Shown here piece by piece: positions 1-5,626 of a DNA stretch of 8,795 bases; the first letter of the stretch is position 1, and each line of letters starts with the position of its first letter. Below the pieces are notes generated by a model that made no database searches, was not told the origin of the DNA, and was given only the letters and a program-made list of their open reading frames with translations. The DNA is taken from positions 1 through 8,795 of the forward strand of contig JAQCNK010000262.1 of the NCBI GenBank assembly GCA_028275075.1, read 5' to 3'. Source of the stretch: Haloarcula sp. (lineage in GTDB: Archaea; Halobacteriota; Halobacteria; Halobacteriales; Haloarculaceae). Position numbers and translations under genes: made by a program.

Positions 1-627
1 ATCATGTTCGACAGGACCGACACGCTCACCGTCCGGAGTCGAGGAGGCGGAGAGGGTGAGGAGAGCGATGCGAGGATTCTCATATATTCCGTCGCAGGTG
101 CCACCAGACGGACGCTGCCCACCGGTTGTTTCACGGAGCCAGGCCTTCAACTGGGCAAAATAGCGTTTCTGGTACGAGGCAAACCAACGGGTTTCAGCGG
201 GAACAGAGTGTTCTGCGTACTCGGCATCTCCGGGCTTCCCACGGACGAGATTGATTTTGGTCTGGAGTGTGTCAAGGTGGTTTTCGAGGGTCCGTTTGAC
301 AGCTTCAGACCATGAAACGGGCGTTCGGGTGCGGAGGTCCTGGCCAGATACGCCGTCGTCGCACTCGCGCGGACCTTCGCTGTGCCAGTTCACCCAGTCG
401 GTGTGAACAAACTCCCGACGGAGGGAAATACCGTCACCAGTGGCTAAGGGTTGGGCGGCTCGCTGGGGGTACTCGTCGGCGAACTCTGAAACGCGAGATT
501 CAGGGGTGGGTAACTCAGACAGGTTCGACGATACTGCCGAGTTACCGCCTGTATCACTGTTTACAGAGTTGTTCAAGTTGGTGCGCCGAGAGCCGCCACC
601 GCCGTCGGAAGGTTCATCGACACTCAT
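1..627 (-). CDS. Putative replication initiation protein of a haloarchaeal virus/plasmid, N-terminal part (runs off left edge)
   Basis: The ATG at 627-625 overlaps the stop of the 50-aa gene (ATGA) and opens a frame of 209 codons that reaches position 1 without a stop, so the C-terminus is missing. Residues 8-36 are a Gly/Ser/Asn-rich low-complexity leader. Residues 104-166 are amphipathic and rich in charged and aromatic residues (WSEAVKRTLENHL, RWFASYQKRYFAQLKAWLRE). Near the visible end lies N-P-R-I-A-L-L-T-L-S-A-S (184-195), which resembles motif I (uLTLT/S) of rolling-circle HUH replication proteins. I recall similar strings in large Rep-like proteins of haloarchaeal pleolipovirus-like proviruses. 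The decisive H-u-H and Tyr motifs would lie beyond the edge, so the Rep call is an inference. It is the last and largest visible gene of the overlapping cluster. Confidence 0.5.
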   Translation of the reverse strand, partial: MSVDEPSDGGGGSRRTNLNNSVNSDTGGNSAVSSNLSELPTPESRVSEFADEYPQRAAQPLATGDGISLRREFVHTDWVNWHSEGPRECDDGVSGQDLRTRTPVSWSEAVKRTLENHLDTLQTKINLVRGKPGDAEYAEHSVPAETRWFASYQKRYFAQLKAWLRETTGGQRPSGGTCDGIYENPRIALLTLSASSTPDGERVGPVEHD

Positions 628-776
628 TCAGTGTCAAGAAAAGCGGCAATCGCTGCTTGTTGGGTTGCGCGGTGAGCTTCGAGCCGGGCAGCAACAAGGT
701 ACGGCTCAGTAGGCCACATGCCGGAGCCGCCTGAGACAGCGTAACAAGTCTCGTCGAAGGTGACCCAGTCAGTCAT
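624..776 (-). CDS. Small hypothetical protein, 50 aa, in provirus-like cluster
   Basis: A 50-residue frame starts at ATG 776-774, overlapping the TGA of the Cys-rich gene by 4 bp (ATGA), and ends at TGA 626-624, which overlaps the ATG of the Rep-like gene in the same way. Being bracketed by two such coupled junctions is the main evidence that it is real. The protein starts MTDWVTFDET, contains a Gly/Ser turn around residues 15-19, and ends in an Ala-rich probable helix (residues 28-47, VAARLEAHRATQQAAIAAF). No signal peptide, membrane helix or known motif is visible and I do not recognise a family. The first four residues (MTDW) are shared with the upstream Cys-rich protein, which may be chance or a sign of duplication. 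Confidence 0.6.
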   Translation of the reverse strand: MTDWVTFDETCYAVSGGSGMWPTEPYLVAARLEAHRATQQAAIAAFLDTE

Positions 777-1054
777 CTACGAGCCTCCATGTCAGGATGA
801 CTTTCACCAGACCGCGACCGCACCGCTGAAGAAGGGTCCTCCCTCCGGTCGTCCCATGCGCGCCCTCCACTCGGTCGGGCGCTTGTGTCGGTCGGGGAAT
901 CATCCCCGGTCAGGTGGTCGAGAAGATCGCCGTGGCGTTCAGCCAGACAATCGCGGCACAGATCGAGCGCGGTACAGCTGTCGTTACGTCGGTTGATGCA
1001 CCTTTCAGCACAGTGAGCGCACTGGTAGTGAACGTAATCGGACCAGTCCGTCAC
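773..1054 (-). CDS. Cys-rich putative zinc-binding small protein, 93 aa
   Basis: The GTG start at 1054-1052 overlaps the TGA of the upstream 33-aa gene (GTGA), and the stop at 775-773 overlaps the next ATG. The N-terminal 40 residues carry two C-X2-C pairs (C12/C15 and C33/C36) plus C19, C27, H14 and H41, enough ligands for one or two zinc ions in a zinc-ribbon or treble-clef-like fold. Residues 45-93 are rich in Asp, Arg, Ser and Pro and look disordered. Single-domain CXXC miniproteins of this size are frequent in haloviruses and plasmids, where DNA binding or a regulatory adaptor role is often assumed but seldom shown. No specific family is recognised. The GTG start is chosen for the coupling; an ATG alternative near the N-terminus is absent. 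Confidence 0.65.
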   Translation of the reverse strand: MTDWSDYVHYQCAHCAERCINRRNDSCTALDLCRDCLAERHGDLLDHLTGDDSPTDTSARPSGGRAWDDRREDPSSAVRSRSGESHPDMEARR

Positions 1055-1152
1055 GCCTGATCACCGTCCTCGACGAACTCCAGGAGGCGAGACGCGCGGA
1101 CGAATTCGTCAGCTCGGAACGGCCAGTTCTCGCGAGAAGGTGCATCTCTCAC
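1051..1152 (-). CDS. Very small hypothetical protein, 33 aa, in provirus-like cluster
   Basis: A GTG at 1152-1150 overlaps the stop of the HNH-like gene (GTGA) and opens a frame of 33 codons ending at TGA 1053-1051, which overlaps the GTG start of the Cys-rich gene. The frame thus exactly fills the space between two coupled genes, leaving no untranslated gap; this is the argument for calling it. The peptide (MRDAPSRENWPFRADEFVRA...) has a likely amphipathic helix at residues 14-29 and an acidic tail. No motif, membrane segment or family is recognised. It could instead be a fortuitous frame. Conservation of the same tiny frame in related proviruses would decide. Confidence 0.5.
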   Translation of the reverse strand: MRDAPSRENWPFRADEFVRASRLLEFVEDGDQA

Positions 1153-1472
1153 GATAGCACACCCCCGTTCAGATGATAGTCGGTGTGTTCGTCCGGCGGC
1201 CGACCTTCGAGATTATCGGGGTCGTTGTTCCAGCGATCTTCGTCGACGTGATGAACGTGCAGTTCAGACCAGAGGTCGTCTATTTCGCCGTGGGCGTAGG
1301 CGGTGAGACGGTGGAGGTAGAGATAGCGGTCATGCCCAGCTCGGGAATCCCAGACTCGAAGGCGCGGGTAGTGATCGAGGTCGAACTCTACCCGTGGGCC
1401 GAATATCACGCGCGGCACCCCCCAGTTTCGGGTAGCACAATGGGTTTCGGAGGACAGCGGCGGGGGCCACAA
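1149..1472 (-). CDS. HNH-endonuclease-like small protein
   Basis: The C-terminal third has the pattern expected of an HNH (beta-beta-alpha metal) motif: LHVHHVDEDRWNNDPDNL at residues 71-88, with H74/H75, the N82-N83...N87 segment and late histidines H96 or H100 in DEHTDYH. Upstream, residues 48-62 (DRYLYLHRLTAYAHG) match the region preceding HNH motifs in small phage and halovirus homing-type nucleases. The expected role is metal-dependent DNA cleavage or nicking, in homing or virus DNA processing. The listed start is a TTG at 1472-1470; in-frame GTG codons at residue 19 (1418) and residue 22 (1409) are equally plausible. It is the first gene of the overlapping minus-strand chain and nearest to the tRNA. 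A shortened, non-cleaving relative is possible. Confidence 0.65.
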   Translation of the reverse strand: MWPPPLSSETHCATRNWGVPRVIFGPRVEFDLDHYPRLRVWDSRAGHDRYLYLHRLTAYAHGEIDDLWSELHVHHVDEDRWNNDPDNLEGRPPDEHTDYHLNGGVLS

Positions 1473-1592
1473 GGTAAGCTTGTGACCACCGAAATCCGAG
1501 TCTCAGGAGAAATCTGAGAACCGTCGAGAGAAGCTGTAAGACCTATCTTAGCCGGACTTGAGCCAAGAAGGTCAGAACCGATGGTTTGAGTA
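1473..1592. other. Non-coding stretch between provirus-like cluster and tRNA-Arg
   Basis: These 120 bp separate the first gene of the cluster from the tRNA 3' end. They should contain the promoter of the minus-strand cluster and, if the element is integrated, the att junction. Two small inverted repeats are visible: TCTCAG-N7-CTGAGA (1501-1519) and TAAGA-CCTA-TCTTA (1537-1550). No convincing TATA box and no duplicate of the tRNA 3' segment were found here. Confidence 0.5.
1501..1519. promoter_or_regulatory. Inverted repeat, candidate operator upstream of HNH-like gene
   Basis: TCTCAG and CTGAGA form perfect 6-bp arms around a 7-base A-rich spacer, 29-47 bp upstream of the TTG start of the HNH-like gene. 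Position and symmetry would suit a dimeric repressor site overlapping the cluster promoter. This is inference from a single short palindrome; chance is not excluded. Confidence 0.25.
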
Positions 1593-1667
1593 CGGGCACG
1601 GTGGGATTCGAACCCACGACCGTCGGATTAGAAGTCCGACGCTCTATCCGGGCTGAGCTACGTGCCC
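1593..1667 (-). tRNA. tRNA-Arg (anticodon UCU)
   Basis: Read on the minus strand, the 75-nt sequence folds into a complete cloverleaf: 7-bp acceptor stem GGGCACG/CGTGCCC, D arm GCTC...GAGC, anticodon stem TCGGA/TCCGA with loop CTTCTAA, variable loop CGGTC and T arm GTGGG-TTCGAAT-CCCAC. The anticodon TCT lies at 1632-1630, decoding AGA/AGG as arginine. The discriminator base is G and CCA is not encoded, as usual in archaea; there is no intron. The gene is intact although its 3' side borders the provirus-like cluster. Upstream, a T5 run and a TATA-like box separate it from the histidine kinase gene, which lies on the same strand. Confidence 0.97.
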
Positions 1668-1678
1668 ACACGGTGGAC

Positions 1679-1683
1679 AAAAA
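1679..1683 (-). terminator. T5 run after the histidine kinase gene, possible terminator
   Basis: On the minus strand a run of five T (CCGTTTTTGTCC) lies about 42 bp past the kinase stop and 11 bp before the tRNA. Archaeal termination commonly uses short T-runs without a hairpin. No stem-loop precedes it, so the call is tentative. Confidence 0.3.
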
Positions 1684-1690
1684 CGGGCAC

Positions 1691-1699
1691 CATCAAAAG
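1691..1699 (-). promoter_or_regulatory. Candidate TATA box of tRNA-Arg
   Basis: On the minus strand CTTTTGATG is centred about 28 bp upstream of the tRNA 5' end (1667), the distance expected for an archaeal TATA box with transcription starting at or near the mature end. The match to the haloarchaeal consensus is only partial. Confidence 0.35.
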
Positions 1700-1724
1700 T
1701 TGTCCGAATCAGCGTCAGGAGGCG

Positions 1725-3476
1725 TTACGAATCAGGCCGCCCGACGTCGTGGAACTCGAAGCAGGCGCCACCGGTCTCGCTTTCGGTGACGGTCACCGAC
1801 CACTCGTGGGCGTCAGCGATAGTCCGGACGATAGACATTCCAAGACCGGTGCCCTCATCGGTGGTAGTGTAGCCGTGTTCGAGGACGGAGTCGCGTTCGG
1901 CTTCGGGGATGCCGACGCCGTCGTCGGCGATAAAAAAGCCGTCATCAAGCGGGCCGACGGTGACAGTGAGGGGCGCAGCGGTAGTGTCGTCCGGGCATCC
2001 GTGTTCAATGGCGTTGCGAAAGAGGTTCTCGAAGACGTGCAGCAGGTAGTCGGAGTCGGCGAGGATAGTGGCGTTATTGGGGGTTGCCAGCGTCGCGTCC
2101 CTGGTGTCGACGTGCGCCCACGCGGTGTTGGCCGCGGTGGCGACGGCGACCTGTTCCTCGTCGATGGTGTCGCGGTCGACGGTGGTGAGTTCCCGGAGGT
2201 CCTCGACCATCTCGCTCATCCGGTGGATGGCGCGGTCGATGTCATCAAGTCGGGAGAGATCCTCTGTCTCGCGGGCGAGTTCGACGTAGCCGGAGGCGAC
2301 CTGAATCGGGTTGCGAAGGTCGTGGGAGACGTACTGGCCGAACTGGTCCAGACGCTCGTTCTGTCGTTCGAGCTGGGCGGTCCGGTCCTGGAGCTGGATA
2401 CGTTGACGGCGTTCCGCAGTGATATCGCGACCGACCACGACGACGCCAACGTACTCCCGGGTGGTGTTGGTGATAGTCGAGGCCTCAAGGTCGTAGAAGC
2501 GCTGCTCGCCGTCGATATCGCAGTTGAGGATTGTGTCGTCGTCGATGGCGTCGCCGGCGACGGACTGCTCGTAGCAGGACAGCAGCGTCGGGTGGGCGGC
2601 GAACACCTCGGCGGCGGTATCGGTCGGGACATCAGCGTCGGGCGGTCGGCCCAGTAGGCGGTTCCCTGGTGGGTTGACATAGCGAATGACTCCCTCCTGG
2701 TCGATGATGTAGACGGCGTCGTCCATGCTCTCAATGACAGCCTGGTGAGCCAGCGGCTGGATATCGAAGAGGAAGTCGTTGACGTACGACCAGCCGATCG
2801 GGAGGGCGGAGATGGTCGCGCCGTAGGTGATCAGCTGGACGTTGGGCCAGGGGTTCAGCGCCGGAAACAACGAGGTATGTTCCGAGAGAAAGAGCAGGGA
2901 AAGGGAGAACTCGATCGTGCCGACGATGGACAGCACGAGGAGCGGGGAGCGGTAGCTGGCGAAGGTACGCTTCCACATCGAGACGATGACGATGTGGGCA
3001 GTGCCGACGAGCCCGAAGATGTAGACAGCGTTGAGCCAGAACAGTGGACCTAACGAGGGTTCGAGTAGCGGCAACGGCCCCATGGAGTCGAGCGCAAACG
3101 CCGACCAGTACAGCTCACCGGGGTTGCGCAGGATCAGCACGATGAAGCCGAGACCAACGGTGACGATGGGGACGAGAAACCGACGGGTGAGCAGGTCGCG
3201 GTGGTCGGTGTACTGCGCGGCAAACACCCAGAAAGAGATGCCAAACAGCGGGCTGATGGCGTGTCGGACGATGAACCACGGCCGCTTCGTTGCCACTGTC
3301 GGAGCGAGAAGCTGACCGATGTACAGCGACGACCACACGGCAAGCGTAATCATCAGCAGGGTGTAGGTTCGCGCACCGGCAGTCTGCCGCTGCTGCCACG
3401 TGATCCCCGCGATGAGGATTGCGAGCGCTGTCGAGAGTATCCCGAGCATCACAACAGGATGGGTGAGTGCGCTCAT
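1725..3476 (-). CDS. Membrane sensor histidine kinase (7TM - PAS - HisKA - HATPase)
   Basis: This 583-residue sensor kinase has an N-terminal membrane domain of about seven helices (roughly residues 6-26, 37-57, 68-88, 99-117, 144-168, 178-198, 211-231), resembling the 7TM sensor region of haloarchaeal histidine kinases. A PAS domain follows (about 242-355: ESMDDAVYIIDQEGVIRYVN, VVGRDITAERR), then a short coiled linker. The dimerisation/phosphoacceptor helix is SHDLRNP with phosphoacceptor H385. The ATPase domain shows the N box (FENLFRNAIEH, N484/N488), G1 (DDGVGIP, 518-524) and G2 (GTGLGMS, 542-548). All catalytic boxes are intact, so it should autophosphorylate and pass phosphate to a separate regulator. 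No receiver domain is fused and no response regulator lies in the window, so its partner and signal are unknown. It follows the glycosyltransferase gene by 31 bp and is probably the last gene of that operon. The ATG at 3476-3474 fits the start of the first helix. Confidence 0.93.
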   Translation of the reverse strand: MSALTHPVVMLGILSTALAILIAGITWQQRQTAGARTYTLLMITLAVWSSLYIGQLLAPTVATKRPWFIVRHAISPLFGISFWVFAAQYTDHRDLLTRRFLVPIVTVGLGFIVLILRNPGELYWSAFALDSMGPLPLLEPSLGPLFWLNAVYIFGLVGTAHIVIVSMWKRTFASYRSPLLVLSIVGTIEFSLSLLFLSEHTSLFPALNPWPNVQLITYGATISALPIGWSYVNDFLFDIQPLAHQAVIESMDDAVYIIDQEGVIRYVNPPGNRLLGRPPDADVPTDTAAEVFAAHPTLLSCYEQSVAGDAIDDDTILNCDIDGEQRFYDLEASTITNTTREYVGVVVVGRDITAERRQRIQLQDRTAQLERQNERLDQFGQYVSHDLRNPIQVASGYVELARETEDLSRLDDIDRAIHRMSEMVEDLRELTTVDRDTIDEEQVAVATAANTAWAHVDTRDATLATPNNATILADSDYLLHVFENLFRNAIEHGCPDDTTAAPLTVTVGPLDDGFFIADDGVGIPEAERDSVLEHGYTTTDEGTGLGMSIVRTIADAHEWSVTVTESETGGACFEFHDVGRPDS

Positions 3477-3507
3477 ATCCCATTATCATTCAGGTGTTAT
3501 GAATCAG

Positions 3508-4191
3508 TTATGGCTTTCGACAGGCGTGAAACAGCCGCCGATACTCGAGTACGGTGTAGTGGCCGACTGTGTGGAGAAACCCATCATCCGTTATTCGCCG
3601 GCCAGAGGTCTCAACGAGGAGTTGAGGACAGGTGGCGGTGGGGTATGCACGTCCCAGTCGGCGACTGAAACTCACGTCTTCGTTGGGACCGCTAGCGAAG
3701 CCCCCGACATCGAAGTACGCCGGGCGGGAGACGAAGATATTGAACCCCGGGAACGGCGGCGGCGACAGTCCGGGAAGCCCGTGGTTGAAGAGGAGTTCGA
3801 ACGGCACGGTGCGCCAGTCGCCGGTAACCCGACAGCGGCAGTTCGCACCGGCGAGGTCGTGCTCGCGAACGAACGCGAGCATCGTCTCGATGTAGTCGGG
3901 TCGGAGTCTGGTGTCGGCATCGACGAAAACAATCCAGCGGCCGCTGGCGTGGCGGGCGCCGCGGTCTCTGGCGTCGCCCTGGCCGGTAGGGCGGGCACGC
4001 ACGACCCGAGCGTTGTGCTCGCGGGCAAGAGAGCGCGTAGCGTCGTCGCTATCACCGTCGACGACGAGACACTCGTGGTCGATCGATGCGGCAGTGGTCT
4101 GGATGGATGACAGCGTCGCCGGTAGCAAGTCAGCCTCGTTCCGAGCGGGCACGACAAAGCTGACTGTGGGGTCAGCTGTCGATATCGACAT
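3508..4191 (-). CDS. Family 2 glycosyltransferase
   Basis: The protein (227 aa from ATG 4191-4189) has the GT-A fold signature of GT2 enzymes. SFVVPARNEA (11-20) is the nucleotide-binding first strand, VVDGDSDD (43-50) is the second, and FVDADTRLRPDY (89-100) carries the D-x-D metal/nucleotide-sugar site at D91-D93. GPNEDVSFSRRLGR (168-181) supplies the E-D pair typical of the acceptor/base region. No transmembrane helix is apparent, so it is probably cytoplasmic or peripheral. It would transfer a sugar from an activated donor to an unknown acceptor (lipid-linked sugar, glycolipid or glycoprotein). The frame is open further upstream to 4419, but residues before 4191 are Arg/Pro/Ser-rich, lack GT character and overlap the preceding gene in another frame, so the 4191 start is preferred. 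The start overlaps the end of the I9-like gene by 20 bp, suggesting coupled translation. Confidence 0.88.
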   Translation of the reverse strand: MSISTADPTVSFVVPARNEADLLPATLSSIQTTAASIDHECLVVDGDSDDATRSLAREHNARVVRARPTGQGDARDRGARHASGRWIVFVDADTRLRPDYIETMLAFVREHDLAGANCRCRVTGDWRTVPFELLFNHGLPGLSPPPFPGFNIFVSRPAYFDVGGFASGPNEDVSFSRRLGRAYPTATCPQLLVETSGRRITDDGFLHTVGHYTVLEYRRLFHACRKP

Positions 4192-4468
4192 CCTCGTCGG
4201 TGGCCGCAGCGGTCGTGATAGCGATGGCATCGGTCGTCTCGACGGCGTCAAGCCCGTCGATGGCACAGATATCGGCCACGCTGTCTTGGGGCACCGAGAC
4301 CACGAGATCGTCGAACTGCAGTCGGCGCTGAACGGTTCCGCCGGCGGCCTTGGCGGCGTTCGCCACGGCGTCGGGATCCGCGTCAGCGGCCGTCGCCAGC
4401 GCGAGGTCGACTGACTCACCCGCCATCGGATCGTCGCGAATGCTCTTGACGGCGCGGGAAATGTACAT
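4172..4468 (-). CDS. Small protein resembling peptidase inhibitor I9 / subtilisin propeptide fold
   Basis: This 98-residue acidic protein starts at ATG 4468-4466, overlapping the DUF373 stop by one base (TAATG). Residues 20-85 follow the beta-alpha-beta-beta-alpha-beta pattern of the I9 inhibitor/propeptide ferredoxin-like fold: strand VDLALATAA, helix DPDAVANAAKAAG, GGTVQRRLQFDDLVVSVP, helix DSVADICAI, then GLDAVETTDAIAIT, where I9 proteins usually read 'pgV..vE.D..v'. The family acts as chaperone/inhibitor of subtilisin-like proteases, but here no protease gene is adjacent and there is no signal peptide, so the role is open. The last 13 residues form an acidic tail. Met15 (4426) is an alternative start. 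Real coding status is well supported by its tight packing between DUF373 and the glycosyltransferase. The fold assignment is by eye. Confidence 0.65.
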   Translation of the reverse strand: MYISRAVKSIRDDPMAGESVDLALATAADADPDAVANAAKAAGGTVQRRLQFDDLVVSVPQDSVADICAIDGLDAVETTDAIAITTAAATDEDVDIDS

Positions 4469-5568
4469 TACTTTGACGATGGGCCGCTGGGGTCTTGGTT
4501 GTGGCGTTTGGCGCTATGTAGCCGTGACTCGGCGATGGCGAAGGCGAGCGTGCTCGCCAGTCCAAGCAGTGTGCCGCCGGTGAGAACGACGGCGAGGTAC
4601 TCAAGCGTGCGGCTGCCGAGGAAGAAGGCCGAAAGTCCGTCCAGCACGGCGCCGATGGCCAGCATATAAAAGGGCGCGTTCAGGTAGCGCCATTCGAAGG
4701 TGCCGTTGAGATACTCGTCAGTGACTCGCCCCAGGCTAGAGGTGATGCCCGCGGCGGCGAACCACTGGACAGAGCCGTTTACTAGCGCCGCCAGCACCTC
4801 GACGGCCGAGAGAGGCTTTAGCTGGGTCTCGTAGGCGGTGACACCGCTGAGGCCGCCGATGGCCAGCAGGGCAGCGGCGACAACGTAGGTGATGATTGTG
4901 ATACGGCCACCGTAGAAGCCGGAAGTCGCCCGGTCGACGGCCTTATCCAGGATGCGCTCGGCGCCGAGCCCGCGCCCGAGTACGTACAGCCCCAGCAGGC
5001 CGGAGATGATACCAAGCGCCGATCCCGGATAGCCCAGCGACTCGACAGCGATGGTCATCGGGTAGATGAGTAACAGGATGCCCAATGGGATGAGGATGGT
5101 CCCCCTGGTCTCGGGGTCGTTGAGCACCTGCTTTATCGTGTAGTACATCGATTCGAGGTCCTGTGCCTGTCGGACGACGACGCGCCGGACTCCGTCGATG
5201 CGGATTCGCGAACGGATGACCGGCACGACAGACTCATCTTGGGCACCGTCGGTAACGACCAGCGAGCGGACGTCCTCGCTCGCCGTCAGCGACGCGAGCA
5301 CGGTGTCGACCTCCTCGCCGACGGCGCGGTTGGCGACCACGTCGCCGGCGTCGGCCCCAGTGACCGCTGCGACCTCAACGGGTTCGTCATCGATCTCGTC
5401 GACGATGTGGACCCCCTCAAAGAGGACGTTTACGTCCGAGTCCTCAGGGTCGACACTGGCCAGTGAGACAGCTGCGTCGACCACGTTATCGCGGCCGATC
5501 ACGGGCGTCTCGATATCCGTCTTGCGCCCGAGGTCGTCATCCAGATCCACACACAGCACCAGCAGCAT
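4468..5568 (-). CDS. DUF373 family membrane protein
   Basis: A 366-residue archaeal protein that I recognise as DUF373. The N-terminal soluble domain (about 1-150) begins MLLVLCVDLDDDLGRK and contains GRDNVVDAAVSLASVDPEDSD (25-45) and SLVVTDGAQDESVVPVIRSR (102-121), hallmark segments of the family, followed by VVVRQAQDLESMYYTIKQVL. About six hydrophobic helices follow (156-176, 180-200, 223-243, 254-274, 299-317, 324-346), and the C-terminal tail is polar. It is therefore a membrane protein with a large N-terminal domain, probably cytosolic. Its biochemical function is unknown. It heads the minus-strand group DUF373 / I9-like / glycosyltransferase / histidine kinase and has a candidate TATA box 27 bp before the ATG, consistent with a leaderless transcript. 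The start at 5568 is supported by the family-typical first residues. Confidence 0.92.
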   Translation of the reverse strand: MLLVLCVDLDDDLGRKTDIETPVIGRDNVVDAAVSLASVDPEDSDVNVLFEGVHIVDEIDDEPVEVAAVTGADAGDVVANRAVGEEVDTVLASLTASEDVRSLVVTDGAQDESVVPVIRSRIRIDGVRRVVVRQAQDLESMYYTIKQVLNDPETRGTILIPLGILLLIYPMTIAVESLGYPGSALGIISGLLGLYVLGRGLGAERILDKAVDRATSGFYGGRITIITYVVAAALLAIGGLSGVTAYETQLKPLSAVEVLAALVNGSVQWFAAAGITSSLGRVTDEYLNGTFEWRYLNAPFYMLAIGAVLDGLSAFFLGSRTLEYLAVVLTGGTLLGLASTLAFAIAESRLHSAKRHNQDPSGPSSK

Positions 5569-5590
5569 TGGTTGACCGTATGCCAGCGTC

Positions 5591-5599
5591 GTTTAATTG
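5591..5599 (-). promoter_or_regulatory. Candidate TATA box of the DUF373 operon
   Basis: On the minus strand CAATTAAAC is centred about 27 bp upstream of the DUF373 ATG. A TATA box at this distance places the transcription start at or next to the ATG, the leaderless arrangement common in haloarchaea. It lies in the 58-bp gap after the PsiE-like gene and is the most AT-rich spot there. Confidence 0.5.
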
Positions 5600-5626
5600 T
5601 CTTCGGGCGTGACACAGCATATCTCA

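Larger units (their letters stand above)
1..1592 (-). mobile_element. Right-hand end of a putative integrated virus/plasmid next to tRNA-Arg
   Basis: The stretch from the left edge to the tRNA 3' end holds a tightly packed set of short minus-strand genes (HNH-like, 33 aa, Cys-rich 93 aa, 50 aa, Rep-like) joined by four successive 4-bp overlaps. Such packing, tiny unknown proteins, a CXXC miniprotein and an HNH-like protein are typical of haloarchaeal viruses and plasmids, and the block ends exactly on the 3' side of a tRNA gene, where tyrosine-recombinase elements usually integrate. The tRNA itself is complete, so this would be the junction that kept or regenerated the whole tRNA. No integrase or second att copy is visible; both would be expected to the left. 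The precise boundary inside 1473-1593 cannot be set. Mobile origin is inferred from context, not from a recognised hallmark gene. Confidence 0.6.

Noticed and set aside
4..734. Open frames on the plus strand over the left region
   Set aside because: Their products are Arg/Gly/Ser-rich without domain features, while the minus strand shows a continuous 209-codon frame and coupled starts.
1537..1550. TAAGA-CCTA-TCTTA inverted repeat as terminator or operator
   Set aside because: The arms are only 5 bp and do not extend; chance occurrence is likely.
1662..2657. 331-codon open frame on the plus strand over the histidine kinase gene
   Set aside because: It is antisense to the kinase ATPase and PAS domains with their intact motifs, its translation is low-complexity Val/Gly/Asp, and it even begins inside the tRNA. 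Long antisense frames are common in GC-rich haloarchaeal DNA.
4192..4419. Extended N-terminus of the glycosyltransferase (up to 76 extra residues)
   Set aside because: The extension is Arg/Pro/Ser-rich, overlaps the I9-like gene in another frame, and GT2 proteins begin just before the SFVVPARNEA strand, as with the 4191 start.
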